Shown here piece after piece: positions 1 to 10,268 of a DNA stretch of 64,000 nucleotides. Every line of letters begins with the position of its first letter. The stretch's first letter is position 1. A program made the translations under genes and the position numbers. The notes beneath the pieces were generated by a model. The model made no database searches. It saw only the letters and a list, made by a program, of their open reading frames with translations, and was not told where the DNA came from. Source of the stretch: JBBRHQ01 sp963725315 (GTDB lineage Bacteria > Actinomycetota > Thermoleophilia > Solirubrobacterales > 70-9); NCBI GenBank assembly GCA_963725315.1, contig CAVRYA010000002.1:1-64000 (forward strand), in the 5' to 3' direction.

Positions 1-2871
1 GACATATGGCGAGCATCAAGGCCCTCGCCTTCACGCCGGACGGCAAGCTGCTGGTGTCGGCCTCCGACGACAAGGTCATCCGCGTCTGGGACTGGCAGGC
101 AGGCAAGACCATCCGCACCATGCGCGGCCAGAGCGGGCCCGGCCCCGCCGGCAAGCTCTACTCCATGGCGCTGTCGCCCGACGGCCGCTGCTCGCCGCCG
201 CCGGCTGGACCGACGCCGCCGAAGCGAAGGTGCCGTGCTGCGGCGACATCCGCCTCTACGATTTCGCCAAGGGCGAGATCTGGTGGCGCTGCTGAAGGGC
301 CACACGTCGGTGGTGAACGTGCTGTCGCGTTCTCGCCGGACGGCAGCAAGCTGATCTCGGGCAGCGGCCAGGGCGACCTCTCCGCCATCATCTGGGATGT
401 GGCGGCGCGCAGGCCGATCCATCGGCTGAAGGGACACAAGCTCGACATCTACGCCGCAGCCTTCACGCCCGACGGCGAGCGTGCCGTCACGGGCAGCGAC
501 GACACGACGCTGCGCCTTGTGGCGCGTCAGCGACGGAAGTCTGATCAAGAAGATGACGGGCCACACCAAGGACATCGATCGGGCGGCTGACGGTGCGGGC
601 CACCGACGGCATCATCGCCTCGGGCGATGCCACCGGCGAGATCCGCTTCTGGGACGGCCGCACGGGCGACTTTCTGCGCGCGTTCGCCAACCAGGGCGGC
701 CCCGTCGGCCAGCTCAGGTTCTCGCGCGACGGCAAACGGCTGCTGTCGACCTGCCGCTATCGTGGCTGCCTGCAGACCCAGTTCGTGTGGGACATCGGAC
801 ACGGCCAAGCAGCTCTGTCACCTACACCAAGCACGACAACATCGTGCTGGCCGCGGTGATGAGCCCGGACGGCGAGCTGGTCGCCACCGGCGGCGGCAGC
901 AACACCGCCATCCACGTCTGGGATCTGAAGACAGGCGCGACCAAGCATGTGCTGGCCGGCACGGGCGCGCCGGGCTGGGCCGCCGGCTTCTCCGAAGGAC
1001 GGGCACGCGGCTCGCGTGGGGCAACAAGTGGGGCAAGGACAATCCCGCCAGGCGGCTACGGCACCATCCAGTTCTCGCTGACGCTGCCGGCGACCGGGAC
1101 AAACATCGGCCAACCTGAGCCGATCAGCGCGGAGACGGCAGCGTCCGACTTCTGTCCGCGCACGCGCCACGAACGGGCCTACTGACGCTCGCCCACCGCA
1201 AGGGCGGCACCTATAATTACGACGCGCATGCTCGACGTGAGCCAGGACGGCCAGGTGCAAGCCTCCATCGAGCGCGGGCCGACCGACGGCTACCAGCACC
1301 GCTCCTACACCTTCACGCCCGACGGGCAGACCATCATCTCCGGCGGCGGCAACGGCAACCTCACCGCCTACGATCTGAAGGGCAAGCGCATCGGCAAGTT
1401 TCGTCGGCCACGAAGGCGACGTGTGGGCCGTGACGCCCTCGCCCGACGGCCGCCTGCTGGTCTCGGGCAGCGCCGACCAGACCATCCGCCTGTGGAACCT
1501 GCAAGACGCGCGAGCTGATCGTCACGCTGTTCCACGGCACCGACGGCGAGTGGGTGATGTGGACGCCGCAGGGCTACTACACGGGCTCGCCGGGCGCCGA
1601 CAAGATCGTCGGCTGGCAGATCAACAAGGGGCCGGACAAGACGGCCGACTACGTCGGCGCCGAGCAGCTGCGCCAGCACCTGAACCGACCCGACATCGTC
1701 GAGACGCGCCATCATCCTGGCCTCGGCCGAGCAGGCCGTGCGCGAGGCGCCGGGCACCACCTTCAAGCTCGCCGACCTGCTGGCGCGACCGGTGCCGCGC
1801 TTCCGCATCGTCTGCGCCGGCCTCCGGATCGATCGCAGCGCGGCGGGCGCGCCATCGTCAAGATCGCCATCGAGGCGACGCCCGATCCGATCAAGGCGAT
1901 CCGCGTGCAGGTCAACGGCCGGCAGGTCGAGGAGCAGACGCCGGACATCGGCTCGGGCGGCTTCAGCGCCGGCGAGCAGCTTCTCGACGTGCCGCTCGGC
2001 CAAGGGCCGCAACGAGGTGCGCATCACGCTTGACCAACGCCATCGGCGAGAAGGCCGAGACGCGTGACGCTGACGCACGACGGCGAGGGCGAGCTCGACA
2101 AGCGCGGCACGCTCTACATCCTGGCGATCGGCGTCGACAAGTATCCGGGGCTCGGCAAGACCTGCGGCAGGTCGGCAACGCCGAGCTGCGATCTCAGCTT
2201 CCCGGCGCCGATGCGCGCGCGCTCGCCGAGGCCGTCGAGAAGCGGCTCGGGCCCGGCGCACAGCAAGCGTGGTCAAGCGCGTGCTGGTCAACGGCGCCGG
2301 CCAGGAGAACGACGCCGACGGCCGCCAACATCCTCGATGCCATCGATCTCCTGAAGCAGGCCAAGGAGACCGACACGGTCGTGCTGTTCATCGCCGGCCA
2401 CGGCTTCAACGACGGGCCCAACTACCGCTTCCTGCCGACCAACGCCGAGCTGGCCGGGCGGCACGTTGCGCGGCTCGACGGTGGTGCCCTGGCAGATGCT
2501 GCAGGAGGCGGTCGAGACGGCCAAGGGCCGGCGCATCCTGTTCGTCGACACCTGCCACTCGGGCAATGCCTACAACCAGCGCCTCGGCAACGCCGCCTAT
2601 CACGCCAACATCATCGCCTACACGGCGGCGCGCTTCGACCAGGAGGCGATCGAGGACCCCAAGCTCGGGCACGGCCTCTTCACCTACGCGGTGGTCGAGG
2701 GCCTCGACGGCAAGGGCGATCTGGCGGCCAAGCGGCAGATCTCGACCAAGGAGCTCGCCGACTACGTGATCAAGCGCGTCGAGCGAGCTGGCCAAGGCGC
2801 TGCAGGGCGAGCAGGAGCCGCAGTACTTCAAGGGCCGCGACGCGGAGGACTACGTGCTGGCGCGGTGGTGA
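1..2871 (+). CDS. WD40-repeat caspase-like protease (peptidase C14), 5' partial, many frameshifts
   Basis: The N-terminal half (to about base 1,550) carries repeated WD40 blades of the type 'FTPDGKLLVSASDDKVIRVWD' spread over all three frames. A linker with 'YYTGSPGADKIVGWQINKG' follows. From about base 2,100 there is a caspase fold beginning 'LYILAIGVDKYPGL'. The catalytic dyad is visible: His in 'VLFIAGHGFND' (near 2,400) and Cys in 'RILFVDTCHSGNA' (near 2,560). WD40 domains usually serve as protein-binding propellers, so the protein is probably a regulated protease or signalling hub; its substrate is unknown. The gene is open at the window start, so the first ATG (base 6) need not be the true start. 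The last frame ends 'DYVLARW' at 2871. I see roughly a dozen one- or two-base shifts, too many and too conservative of protein sequence to be a decayed gene. They look like sequence errors, although a pseudogene cannot be excluded. Confidence 0.8.
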
Positions 2872-3007
2872 GTGGTCGCCAGTGCTTGACACACGCGCAG
2901 CCGACGGCACCGTGCGTTGGCTGGCACAATACCCGGGGTTGGCTCGGCCTGGAGCTGCATTCCTCACAACGATGTGGGCCGAATTCGACTAATTGCCGCA
3001 TAAGCGA

Positions 3008-3045
3008 AAGGCCCCGGCGTTGCTGCCGAGGCCCTTGTTCTTCAC
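3008..3045. terminator. Bidirectional hairpin terminator between convergent genes
   Basis: The arms GGCCCCGGC and GCCGAGGCC (nine pairs, one mismatch) enclose a short loop and are followed by CTTGTTCTT on the plus strand. The hairpin lies between the caspase gene stop (2871) and the stop of the minus-strand barrel gene (3057). It could therefore end transcription from both sides. Confidence 0.55.
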
Positions 3046-3056
3046 TCAGGCGAAGC

Positions 3057-3797
3057 TCAGAACTTCAAGTTGATGCCGAGGCGGCTGATCCACATCGAAT
3101 TGCTCTGCGTGAAGGTGGCGAAGGTCGAGGCGGCGGCGAACAGGGATCGCTTCTCGCTGTCCGCGAAGTCCACATAGAGCACCTCGGACCGGATGCTCAC
3201 CGGATCGGTCCAGGCCCATTCGGCACCGACGCCCGCCACCATCCCCCAACGCCATTCGTCGACGTTGGATTGGAACGTGAAGCCGGCGACAACGCCGGGG
3301 ATACCGAGGAACTGATTAGTGTAGGTGGTGTTGAAGTGCCCTGCCGCGACGCCGCCCGTCACATAGAGCAGCATGTTGTCGAGCACGACGCCGGCGCGGG
3401 TGCGCGCCGTCACCAGGCCGTCGAAGCGGCTGTTGATGTTGAAGAACCCAGCATTCGGGATGAGCTGCGTGCCGGCCCTCGCGCTCGACCAGTCGCCGTC
3501 GAGTTCGACGCCCCAGATCGTCTTGCAGCCGCCCCCCCAGTTGTAGCCGATCTGGCCGCCGATCACGCCGCCCCACTCGCGCTGCACGTAGGTCGCGGTG
3601 TCGACCAGCACCTCGTCCTGATCGGTGCGGTTGGCGGTCCAGCTCACGCCGCCGCCGTTGATCCCGACATAGCTGCCGCGGAACCGATCCGCCGCGCAGT
3701 CCCGATACTGCCGCTCGGGCTTGGCGTACATGTCGGCGTTGGCAGCGCCGACCATCAAGGTCACAAGCGCCGTTGTCGCAAGGAAAATCTTCTTCAT
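3057..3797 (-). CDS. Small outer-membrane beta-barrel protein
   Basis: A 246-residue intact protein. Residues 1-22 are a Sec signal peptide (MKK-IFLATTALVTLMVGAANA). The rest is rich in alternating aromatic and small residues ('YVGINGGGVSW', 'IGGQIGYNW', 'TARTRAGVVLDNMLLYVTGG', 'EWAWTDPVSIRSEVLYVDF'), typical of the 8-stranded OmpA-like/porin-related barrels of Rhizobiales. It ends in Phe ('RLGINLKF'), the usual C-terminal residue recognised by the Bam machinery. Its presence implies a Gram-negative outer membrane and so separates this part of the contig from the actinobacterial part. The individual role (structural or adhesin-like) cannot be told from sequence. Confidence 0.8.
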   Translation of the reverse strand: MKKIFLATTALVTLMVGAANADMYAKPERQYRDCAADRFRGSYVGINGGGVSWTANRTDQDEVLVDTATYVQREWGGVIGGQIGYNWGGGCKTIWGVELDGDWSSARAGTQLIPNAGFFNINSRFDGLVTARTRAGVVLDNMLLYVTGGVAAGHFNTTYTNQFLGIPGVVAGFTFQSNVDEWRWGMVAGVGAEWAWTDPVSIRSEVLYVDFADSEKRSLFAAASTFATFTQSNSMWISRLGINLKF

Positions 3798-4109
3798 CTA
3801 AGCCCCCCCCGTGGGTTGTCTCCCGATACGCCGGTCGCCCGCCTCTGGAGGCGCGCGTACTCCAGGTCTTCCCGTGCTTAACTTCAACCCGCTGTTAATG
3901 GCTGTAAGCCGCCGGTTACTGTCGCCGACAGAGCAACCGCCCCGCAAGTTGCGACGGCAAAACAACCGGGGATATTCGTCGAGCAAGCGTCAGCAAAAAG
4001 ACAACTCGAACTCGACGGGCTCACACGGCAGATAGTTGACGGCCGGACCGGCGATGTGGCCTGGCGCATGACAAGAGAACCTCGAAGTCTGCGCTGGGTC
4101 CAGGAGCCG
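3798..4109. other. Intergenic region, no gene seen
   Basis: About 310 bases between two minus-strand genes. It should hold the promoter of the barrel gene near its low-coordinate end. A short palindrome 'CGCCTCTGGAGGCG' lies near 3,840. I see no convincing open frame or RNA. Confidence 0.4.
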
Positions 4110-5269
4110 TCAAGCCCTGCGCAGCTGCCGGCCCAGGCGCATGACGGCGCCGAGCCCTCCCAAGGCTCTCCAGAATAGTCGCGTGCTGAGCCAGATTCCG
4201 ATCGGTGTCTTGGGCACGATGCGGGAGGCCGCACGCGACAGGTTTTTCTGCTTGGAGGCGACGAGCTTGCCGTGGACGGCTTGGTAGCGGCCAAAGGCGC
4301 TTTGGGATCCGCTGGGGTTTCCGCCAGTGCCGTTGCGAGTTCATACGCGCCCGCAATGGCAAGCGTGGATCCGTCTCCGAACAACGACACGCAGGACGAC
4401 GCATCGCCGAGTAGCGCGATCCGACCCCTTGCCCAGTCTGCTACATCCACGCGGGCGACGGAGTCGAAATACATATCGCTGGCGGCGCGCACGGCTGCGA
4501 GAAACTCCGGCACTCTCCAGCCGATGCCGGCGAATGTCCTCTCAAGCACGCATTTGTGCTGGTCGAGGTCTGTATAGTCGAACTCGGGAATTTCCGGATG
4601 CCAGAAAACGAAATATGCGAGTGGAATGCCCTGGCAAGGGTGGAGTGCCGCCAATTTCCCGGGCGTGTTGAGCATGAACATCTCGCGTCCCGCGTCGCTG
4701 CTGTCGGGCAAGGGAACCGTCGCGGCATAAAGTCCCGCATGCCGAACAAATTCAGAGTCGGCTCCAAACGCCAGGCGGCGAACGATCGAATGCAGTCCAT
4801 CTGCCCCGATGACGAGATCGAAGCGACGCGGGCGCGAACGCTCGAAGGCCACGTCCACTCCCATTCCGTCCTGGGTAAGAGTTTTGATGGAGTCGCCGAA
4901 GATGTACTCTGCGTCGTTGGCACTCGCCTCGTGAAGAATTCTTGCGAGGTCGCCACGCGCAATCTCGATGTCCTTGGGCGCAATCGATGATCGCAACGTC
5001 TCGAGATCGACACGTGCAACTCGCCGCCCGGCCAAGTCCAAGAAGGTCATTCCCGCCACACGGATGCTCGCCTCGCGGAGTCGTGTGGCAATGTTCATCC
5101 GCTCGGCCACATCGGCTGCGGGCCCGCGCACATCTACGGGGCTGCCGCTTGAGCGAAGCGAGCCGCTTCGTTCTACGACGGTCACGGAATGACCGTTACG
5201 CGTCAGCCAATAGGCAAGAGTGCAACCCGCAATTCCCGCGCCCGAGATCAGGACTTCTAGCCTTGCCAT
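4110..5269 (-). CDS. FAD-dependent monooxygenase (PHBH/TetX-like), one frameshift
   Basis: A class A flavoprotein monooxygenase: N-terminal Rossmann motif 'VLISGAGIAGCTLAYWLTRN', the mid-protein 'DLVIGADGLHSIVRR' (the DG motif of this family), and the C-terminal flavin-binding 'GRIALLGDASSCVSLFGDGS'. The enzyme would hydroxylate a small, often aromatic, substrate using NAD(P)H and O2; the substrate is unknown. After residue ~325 the frame breaks near base 4,290. The neighbouring frame continues 'GRYQAVHGKLVASKQKNL' and ends 'RLGRQLRRA' at 4110, so the gene end is set there and not at the longer spurious stop. It lies 42 bases downstream of the reductase-like gene on the same strand, so a shared transcript is likely. 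Confidence 0.8.
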
Positions 5270-5311
5270 AGGAAATCCCTAGCGCGGATGGGCCCGCTGG
5301 GCTGTTGGCTT

Positions 5312-6986
5312 CTAGCTGCGCTGCGACTGGCCCTCCTGGGCCAGATACTGGTGGACGAAGGCGATCGCCATGCTGCCCTCGCCGACGGCCGAGGCAACGC
5401 GCTTGACCGGGCTCAACCGCACGTCGCCGCACGCAAAGACGCCGGGCACGCTGGTCTCGAGCAGATAGGGATCGCGGCTGTGCGACCAGCGGCCGGCCTT
5501 CTTGAGATCATCCCCGGTCAGAACATATCCGCGCGTATTGCGGGCGATGTCCGCCGGCAGCCATTCCGTCTCCGCATCCGCGCCGATGAAGATGAACAAG
5601 CCGCCGCAATCGTGCCGGCGCACCTGCTTGCTCGCGCCGTCGTGGATGTCGATCGCCGTCAGATGCGTGTCGCCGTGGACCGCTTGCACCTGCGCCCGCG
5701 ACTGGACCGCGATGTTGGATTTGGCGCGGAGCTGTTCGATCAGGTAGTGGGACATGCTGCTTTCCAGGGACTCGCCCCGGACAACGAGGGTCACCTTGCG
5801 TGCATGATTGGCAAAAGCCAACGCCGCCTGGCCCGCGGAGTTTCCGGCGCCGATAAGGTGGATGTCGTGCCCATGGGTCGCGCTCGCTTCGCTGCGCGCG
5901 GCGCCGTAGTACACGCCCTTGCCGATGAGCCGATCGAGGCCGTCGATGGCGAGGCGCCGCCACGAGACGCCGGTGGCGAGAATGAGGGTTCTTGCCTTGA
6001 CCACGTCGCCCCCGTCCAGCAGACACCTCGCGCGCCGCGGGATCGAGGCCGGCCACCGAGCGCGTGACCAGAATTTCAGCCCCGAGCCGTTTCGCCTGCT
6101 GCAGGGCGCGGCTGGCAAGCTCGTCGCCGGAGACGCCGCTGGGAAATCCCAGATAGTTCTCGATGCGCGAGGATGTCCCGGCCTGCCCACCGGGGGCCTC
6201 GCGCTCGACGACGATCGTGCGCAGCCCTTCCGATGCGCCGTAGACCGCCGCCGCAAGACCGGCCGGCCCGCCGCCGACAATCGCCACATCGTATTCGCTC
6301 GAGCGCGGACTGGTCTGCAGGCCGAGGCGATTTGCAACATCGCGCACCTGCGGCCGGACGACCACCTCGCCGTCGGCGAGCCGAAGCACGGGGCAGTCGC
6401 CCTCCTGCGGGCGAGGTCCGGGCCAAAGCGTCGCCAGCTCCGGCGCATCCGGCGTCAGCCAATTGAAGGAGATCTGGTTGCGCGCCAGGAACCGGCGCAG
6501 GTTGCCGCAGGCGCTGTCCCAGCGGTGGCCGACCAGTGTCGCGCGCGGCTTGGGCGGCTCGTCGGTAATGCTCTGGAGCCCGCCGATGCGCTCGCGCGCC
6601 AGCGCGCTGACCTTGAGCGAGATGTCCTTCGAGACTGCCGCGACAGCGTAGTACTGCTGAATATCCACGCGCATCACGCGGGACGGTTCCGCGGCGCGAT
6701 ATCCGCCCGGGAACGGGGTGCCAAGCGCAATCGGCACCTCGCCGAAAATAGCGCCGGGGATGCGCCAGCCGAGCGTGCGTTCAACCCCGTCGATGGTCTT
6801 GACCACCTCGATCTTGCCGCTGAGGACGGCAAAGAGCGCGCGCTCTCCGCCCTCGGGGACGGCGAACTCTCCGGGACTGAGGTGGAGGTCGGCGGAGGTG
6901 CGGGCCAGCCGCTCCAGCTCCGGTCTCGGAAGGGTCGAAAACAAAGGAACTGCTGCAACGTCCTCGACGGTCAACATGGTCGGCAC
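5312..6986 (-). CDS. Cyclic-nucleotide-binding-domain thioredoxin reductase-like protein, one frameshift
   Basis: The order of domains is clear. Residues ~10-130 are a CRP-type cNMP-binding fold ('LHLSPGEFAVPEGGERALFA'). Residues ~155-230 are a short glutaredoxin-like module. From ~235 there is a thioredoxin-reductase flavoprotein ('YDVAIVGGGPAGLAAAVYGA', 'PGGQAGTSSRIENYLGFP'). A shift near base 6,040 moves the frame. The remainder reads 'LILATGVSWRRL', 'IHLIGAGNSAGQAALAFA' (NADPH site) and 'VPGVFACGDVRLSPVKRVAS' (FAD site). The redox CxxC of true thioredoxin reductases is replaced by 'TGVSW'/'GNSAGQ', so its electron acceptor is not thioredoxin by the usual route. The span is 3n+1 bases, consistent with one extra base. 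The architecture is known in Rhizobiales; function is not established. Confidence 0.82.
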
Positions 6987-7328
6987 TATCCCCGTTGCGT
7001 CTGTTCATTCGTCAGTAGCTGCACCAAACATGTACCAGCAATTACCCTGGGGCGACATCGCACCGCGCGCTGCCTGCCTGCCGTTGCGATGGTCGCGGTA
7101 GGGAGGAGGATTGCTCCCCGCCCGGCCAGATCCGGAAGTCCCACCTCACTCCTCCAATCCACCGGAAATGTCCGAAGCGGAATCCCACGGGGCGTCGTGA
7201 GGCGCAAATAATCGCGCCGGAATCGAACCCACGTGCCTTGGCTGTGATAAGCTTGGCCTACGCTGCGCACACGAGCCCAACTGACAAGAGGCAGTCCTGC
7301 GCCTCGAAGCAAATAGGGAGGAACTCCA
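6987..7328. other. Divergent intergenic region
   Basis: About 340 bases separating the reductase-like gene (minus) from the SBP56 gene (plus), so it should contain both promoters. An AGGGAGGA ribosome-binding site stands seven bases before the ATG at 7329. A tRNA T-arm-like stretch on the minus strand near 7,215-7,235 was considered and not called. Confidence 0.4.
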
Positions 7329-8728
7329 ATGACAATGAGGCCTGATCCGACCTTCCACGCATCGCCGAAGCTAGCGATGGAAGCGGCGCCGGAGAACTTC
7401 GCCTACACCTTGCTGCTCAGCCCGGACTTCTCGAAGCCCGACGCGCTCGCGGTGGTCGATGTAAAGCCCGGCTCGCCGACGTACAGTCAGGTCGTCCACA
7501 CGGTGACGATGCCCCACAAGGGCGACGAGTTCCATCATTTCGGCTGGAACGCCTGCTCCTCGTCCCTGTCGCCGCTCACCGGCCACGCATTTCTGGAGCG
7601 GCGCTACCTCATCATCCCGGGGCTGCGTTCCTCGCGCATCTATATCGTGGACACGAAGCCTGATCCCGACCAAGGCGAAGATCGCAAGATCATCGAGCCG
7701 GAGGAAGTGTTCAGGAAGACCGGTTACTCGCGGCCGCATACGGTCCATTGCGGGCCGGAAGGCATCTACGTCAGCACGCTCGGCGGCGGCGGCAAGGACG
7801 GCACCGATGGGCCGCCCGGCATCTTCATCATGGACTGCGAGACCTTCGACATCTTGGGCCGCTGGGAGATCGACCGTGGACCCCAAAAAATGCACTATGA
7901 CTTCTGGTGGAACCTGCCGCGTGACTACATGGTGACGAGCGAGTGGTGTCTGCCGCCACAGTTCGAGAACGGGATCGTGCCGGAGGACCTGCTCGCCAAC
8001 AAGTATGGCCATCACATCCACTTCTGGGATCTCCGAGCCCGCCGCAACGTCCAGACGATCGATCTCGGCGCCAACCACCAGATGGGGCTGGAGGTGCGGC
8101 CCGCGCATGATCCGGTTCGCGAGTACGGTTTCCTCGGCGTCGTGGTCGACACCACGAACCTCGAAGGCTCGATCTGGACCTGGTGGCGCGAAGGCGGCAA
8201 GTTCCACGTCGAGAAGACGGCGACGATCCCGGCCGAGCCGGCGCCAAGGATCAGCTGCCGCCTCTGCTGCAGGGGTTTGGCGCAGTGCCGCCGCTGGTGA
8301 CCGACATCGACCTCTCCATGGATGACAAGTTCCTCTACGTCGCCTGCTGGGGGACCGGCGAGATGCGGCAGTACGACGTCACCGACCCGAGGAAGCCGAA
8401 GCTTGCCGGCTCGGTCCACATCGGCGGCATCGCCCGCCGCACGCCTCACCCGAACGGCAAGGTGTGTGCAGGTGGTCCGCAGATGGTCGAAATCAGCCGT
8501 GACGGCAAGCGGGTCTACTGGACCAACTCGCTCTACTCAACATGGGACAATCAATTCTATCCTGGCGGCGTGCCGGGCGCCGAGGTCATGGCCAATGCGA
8601 GCCCGAGCGGCGGCCTCGCGCTGGCAAAGGACTACTGGGTGAGCTTCCCCGACGGATACCGAGCGCATCAGATCCGGCTCGAGGGCGGCGACTGTTCGAC
8701 GGATTCGTTCTGCTATCCATCGGTTTGA
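7329..8728 (+). CDS. Selenium-binding protein 56 / methanethiol oxidase, one or more frameshifts
   Basis: The family oxidises methanethiol to formaldehyde, hydrogen sulfide and hydrogen peroxide, with copper as cofactor. The diagnostic 'DEFHHFGWNACSS' (conserved His pair and Cys) lies at residues ~60-75. 'RPHTVHCGPEGIYVSTLGGG', 'KMHYDFWWNLPRDYMVTSEW' and 'KYGHHIHFWDL' follow as further metal-site and propeller motifs. The frame breaks near base 8,240 ('AGAKDQLPPLLQGFGAVPPL' resumes in another frame) and the product ends 'GGDCSTDSFCYPSV' at 8728. The total length (~466 residues) matches the family. A strong Shine-Dalgarno sequence (AGGGAGGA) sets the ATG start at 7329. Its stop overlaps the next gene, suggesting coupled translation. 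Confidence 0.9.
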
Positions 8729-9406
8729 ATTTGAGCGGAGCGGATTGGACACCTGTTGGGCTGTGGCTGGCGGTGATCGCGAGCGGCCTCTATCACGGGG
8801 TGAACCCGGGTATGGGATGGCCGCTTGCCGTTTCCGCGGGGCTCATGGAAAGGAGTTCGCGCGCCCTCGTGGCGGCGCTTTGGCCGCTCGCGGTCGGCCA
8901 TCTGCTCGCGATGCTCGTGGTGATCCTTCCCTTCTCGCTGCTGGTCGCCCTTGTCGAATGGCAGCAGCAAATCCAAATCGGCGCCAGCATCCTGGTCATC
9001 GGGTTCGGTATCTTTCGGTTCGTCGACCGGCGCCATCCGCGGGTGCTGGCGCGGATACGACCAACGCAACTGGGGCTCTGGTCCTTCGCCGTGGCGATCG
9101 CTCATGGCGCGGGATTGATGCTCGTGCCGATCTATCTTGGACTCTGCCGGGCTGCTGACCTTGACAAGGGCCACGAGGCGGCGGGCGCGCTCATCAACGC
9201 CGATCTCGGCATGGCCGTCCTGGTCTCCGTCGTCCACTCTATCGCGATGATCGCGGCCGGCGGATGCTTGGCGTGGCTGGTCTACCGCTACCTGGGTCTC
9301 AAGTTCGTGTCGCGGAGCTGGTTCAATCTCGATGCGACTTGGGCCGTTCAGTCTCGTCTTGGTGGGTGCTCTATCGCTTGCGTTCAGCTTGGCTAGCCGG
9401 CTTTGA
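8725..9406 (+). CDS. Polytopic membrane protein following SBP56, one frameshift
   Basis: About 226 residues with five or six hydrophobic helices ('GLWLAVIASGLYHGVNPGMG', 'HLLAMLVVILPFSLLVALVE', 'LGMAVLVSVVHSIAMIAAGG'). The conserved 'GLYHGVNPGMGWPLAV' and 'AHGAGLMLVP' resemble metal or thiol transport-like membrane proteins, but I do not recognise a named family. The likely start is the TTG overlapping the SBP56 stop (TTGA), which argues for one operon with a linked function, for instance export or supply for methanethiol oxidation (inference). Near base 9,347 one extra base shifts the frame. The corrected end 'SLVLVGALSLAFSLASRL' stops at 9406, and the span of 682 bases is 3n+1. Confidence 0.65.
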
Positions 9407-9547
9407 GCTGCACTGTGATCGTCCGACCGTCAGGTGAGATTGCTCTGTCGCGTTACGAGGATGATGCACAGCGCAAAGTGCATCGAGTTGGACGACAAAG
9501 ATGTGAGCCGCTTGCGATCACATTACCGCTTGGACCTAGGAAAGAAA

Positions 9548-10060
9548 ATGGAACCGACGTCGAGTGCAATCGGGCTCATAGTGATCGTGGCACTCTACAT
9601 CGCTATCGGCGCTATGTCGGCCGCTGGATCGGTGTACCTATCGAAGTCAATTTTTAGCGCAAAGGAAGAGCAGATATTTTTCGGATTGTTTCTTATCCCA
9701 ATCGCCGGATTTTATTTGGCCTTCACAGCTCACTTCGGAGATAAGGATGCGTGGCAGTTAGAGGCGACGGCAGTGGCAGTGTTTGCTGTTTTTGGCCTAG
9801 TGGGAGTCCGAGTTCCATTTGCTCTCATAGTCGGATACCTGCTACATGGCCTATGGGACGCGGTCCACGAGTTCAACGCTCATGCTGGCGGCTCTCTATT
9901 GGGCCCTCGGCAGACCACATCCGTGCCACTAGCCTACGGCTTCTTTTGCGCCACATATGACTTTCTCATGGCGGCATATTTCTACACTCGCCGCAATGAC
10001 TGGCACGCAGCCTGGAGCGCGATAGCGGCAGTGACGCCGTCGCGCAAGAATCGAGAGTAG
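9548..10060 (+). CDS. Hypothetical four- to five-helix membrane protein
   Basis: 170 residues from the ATG at 9548, preceded by TAGGAAAG at a normal distance. Upstream in-frame starts lack a ribosome-binding site. Hydrophobic helices are at about residues 5-28, 40-62, 72-110 and 135-155. Two His-containing segments, 'GYLLHGLWDAVHEFNAHAGG' and 'LAFTAHFGDKDAW', could bind metal or lie in the membrane core. I do not recognise the family. Codon use is visibly richer in A and T than in the neighbours (for example ATA, TTA and TTT codons), which suggests acquisition from elsewhere. The gene is intact, unlike most around it. Confidence 0.65.
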   Translation: MEPTSSAIGLIVIVALYIAIGAMSAAGSVYLSKSIFSAKEEQIFFGLFLIPIAGFYLAFTAHFGDKDAWQLEATAVAVFAVFGLVGVRVPFALIVGYLLHGLWDAVHEFNAHAGGSLLGPRQTTSVPLAYGFFCATYDFLMAAYFYTRRNDWHAAWSAIAAVTPSRKNRE

Positions 10061-10268
10061 GGCCGAAATGCGTGCCTCAAAAGGGATCGCTGAGAGACGC
10101 CCAACCAGGCGTTCCACCCGACGTGACAAGTTGCAACATCGGGGCTAATCGGCACCTGGGAATGTGACCCGTTTCGCAGCTCGATACCCCGCCCATAGTA
10201 TCCCCTGTAAACGCTTCAAGATGGCCTTCGCGGGTAGCCCTTGCATCACTCGGGGCCGGGGCGGCTGG

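Noticed and set aside
7196..7290. tRNA-like T-arm on the minus strand (GTGGGTTCGATTCC with flanks).
   Set aside because: The T-stem has a mismatch, and no acceptor, D-arm or anticodon stem can be folded around it; probably chance or a remnant.
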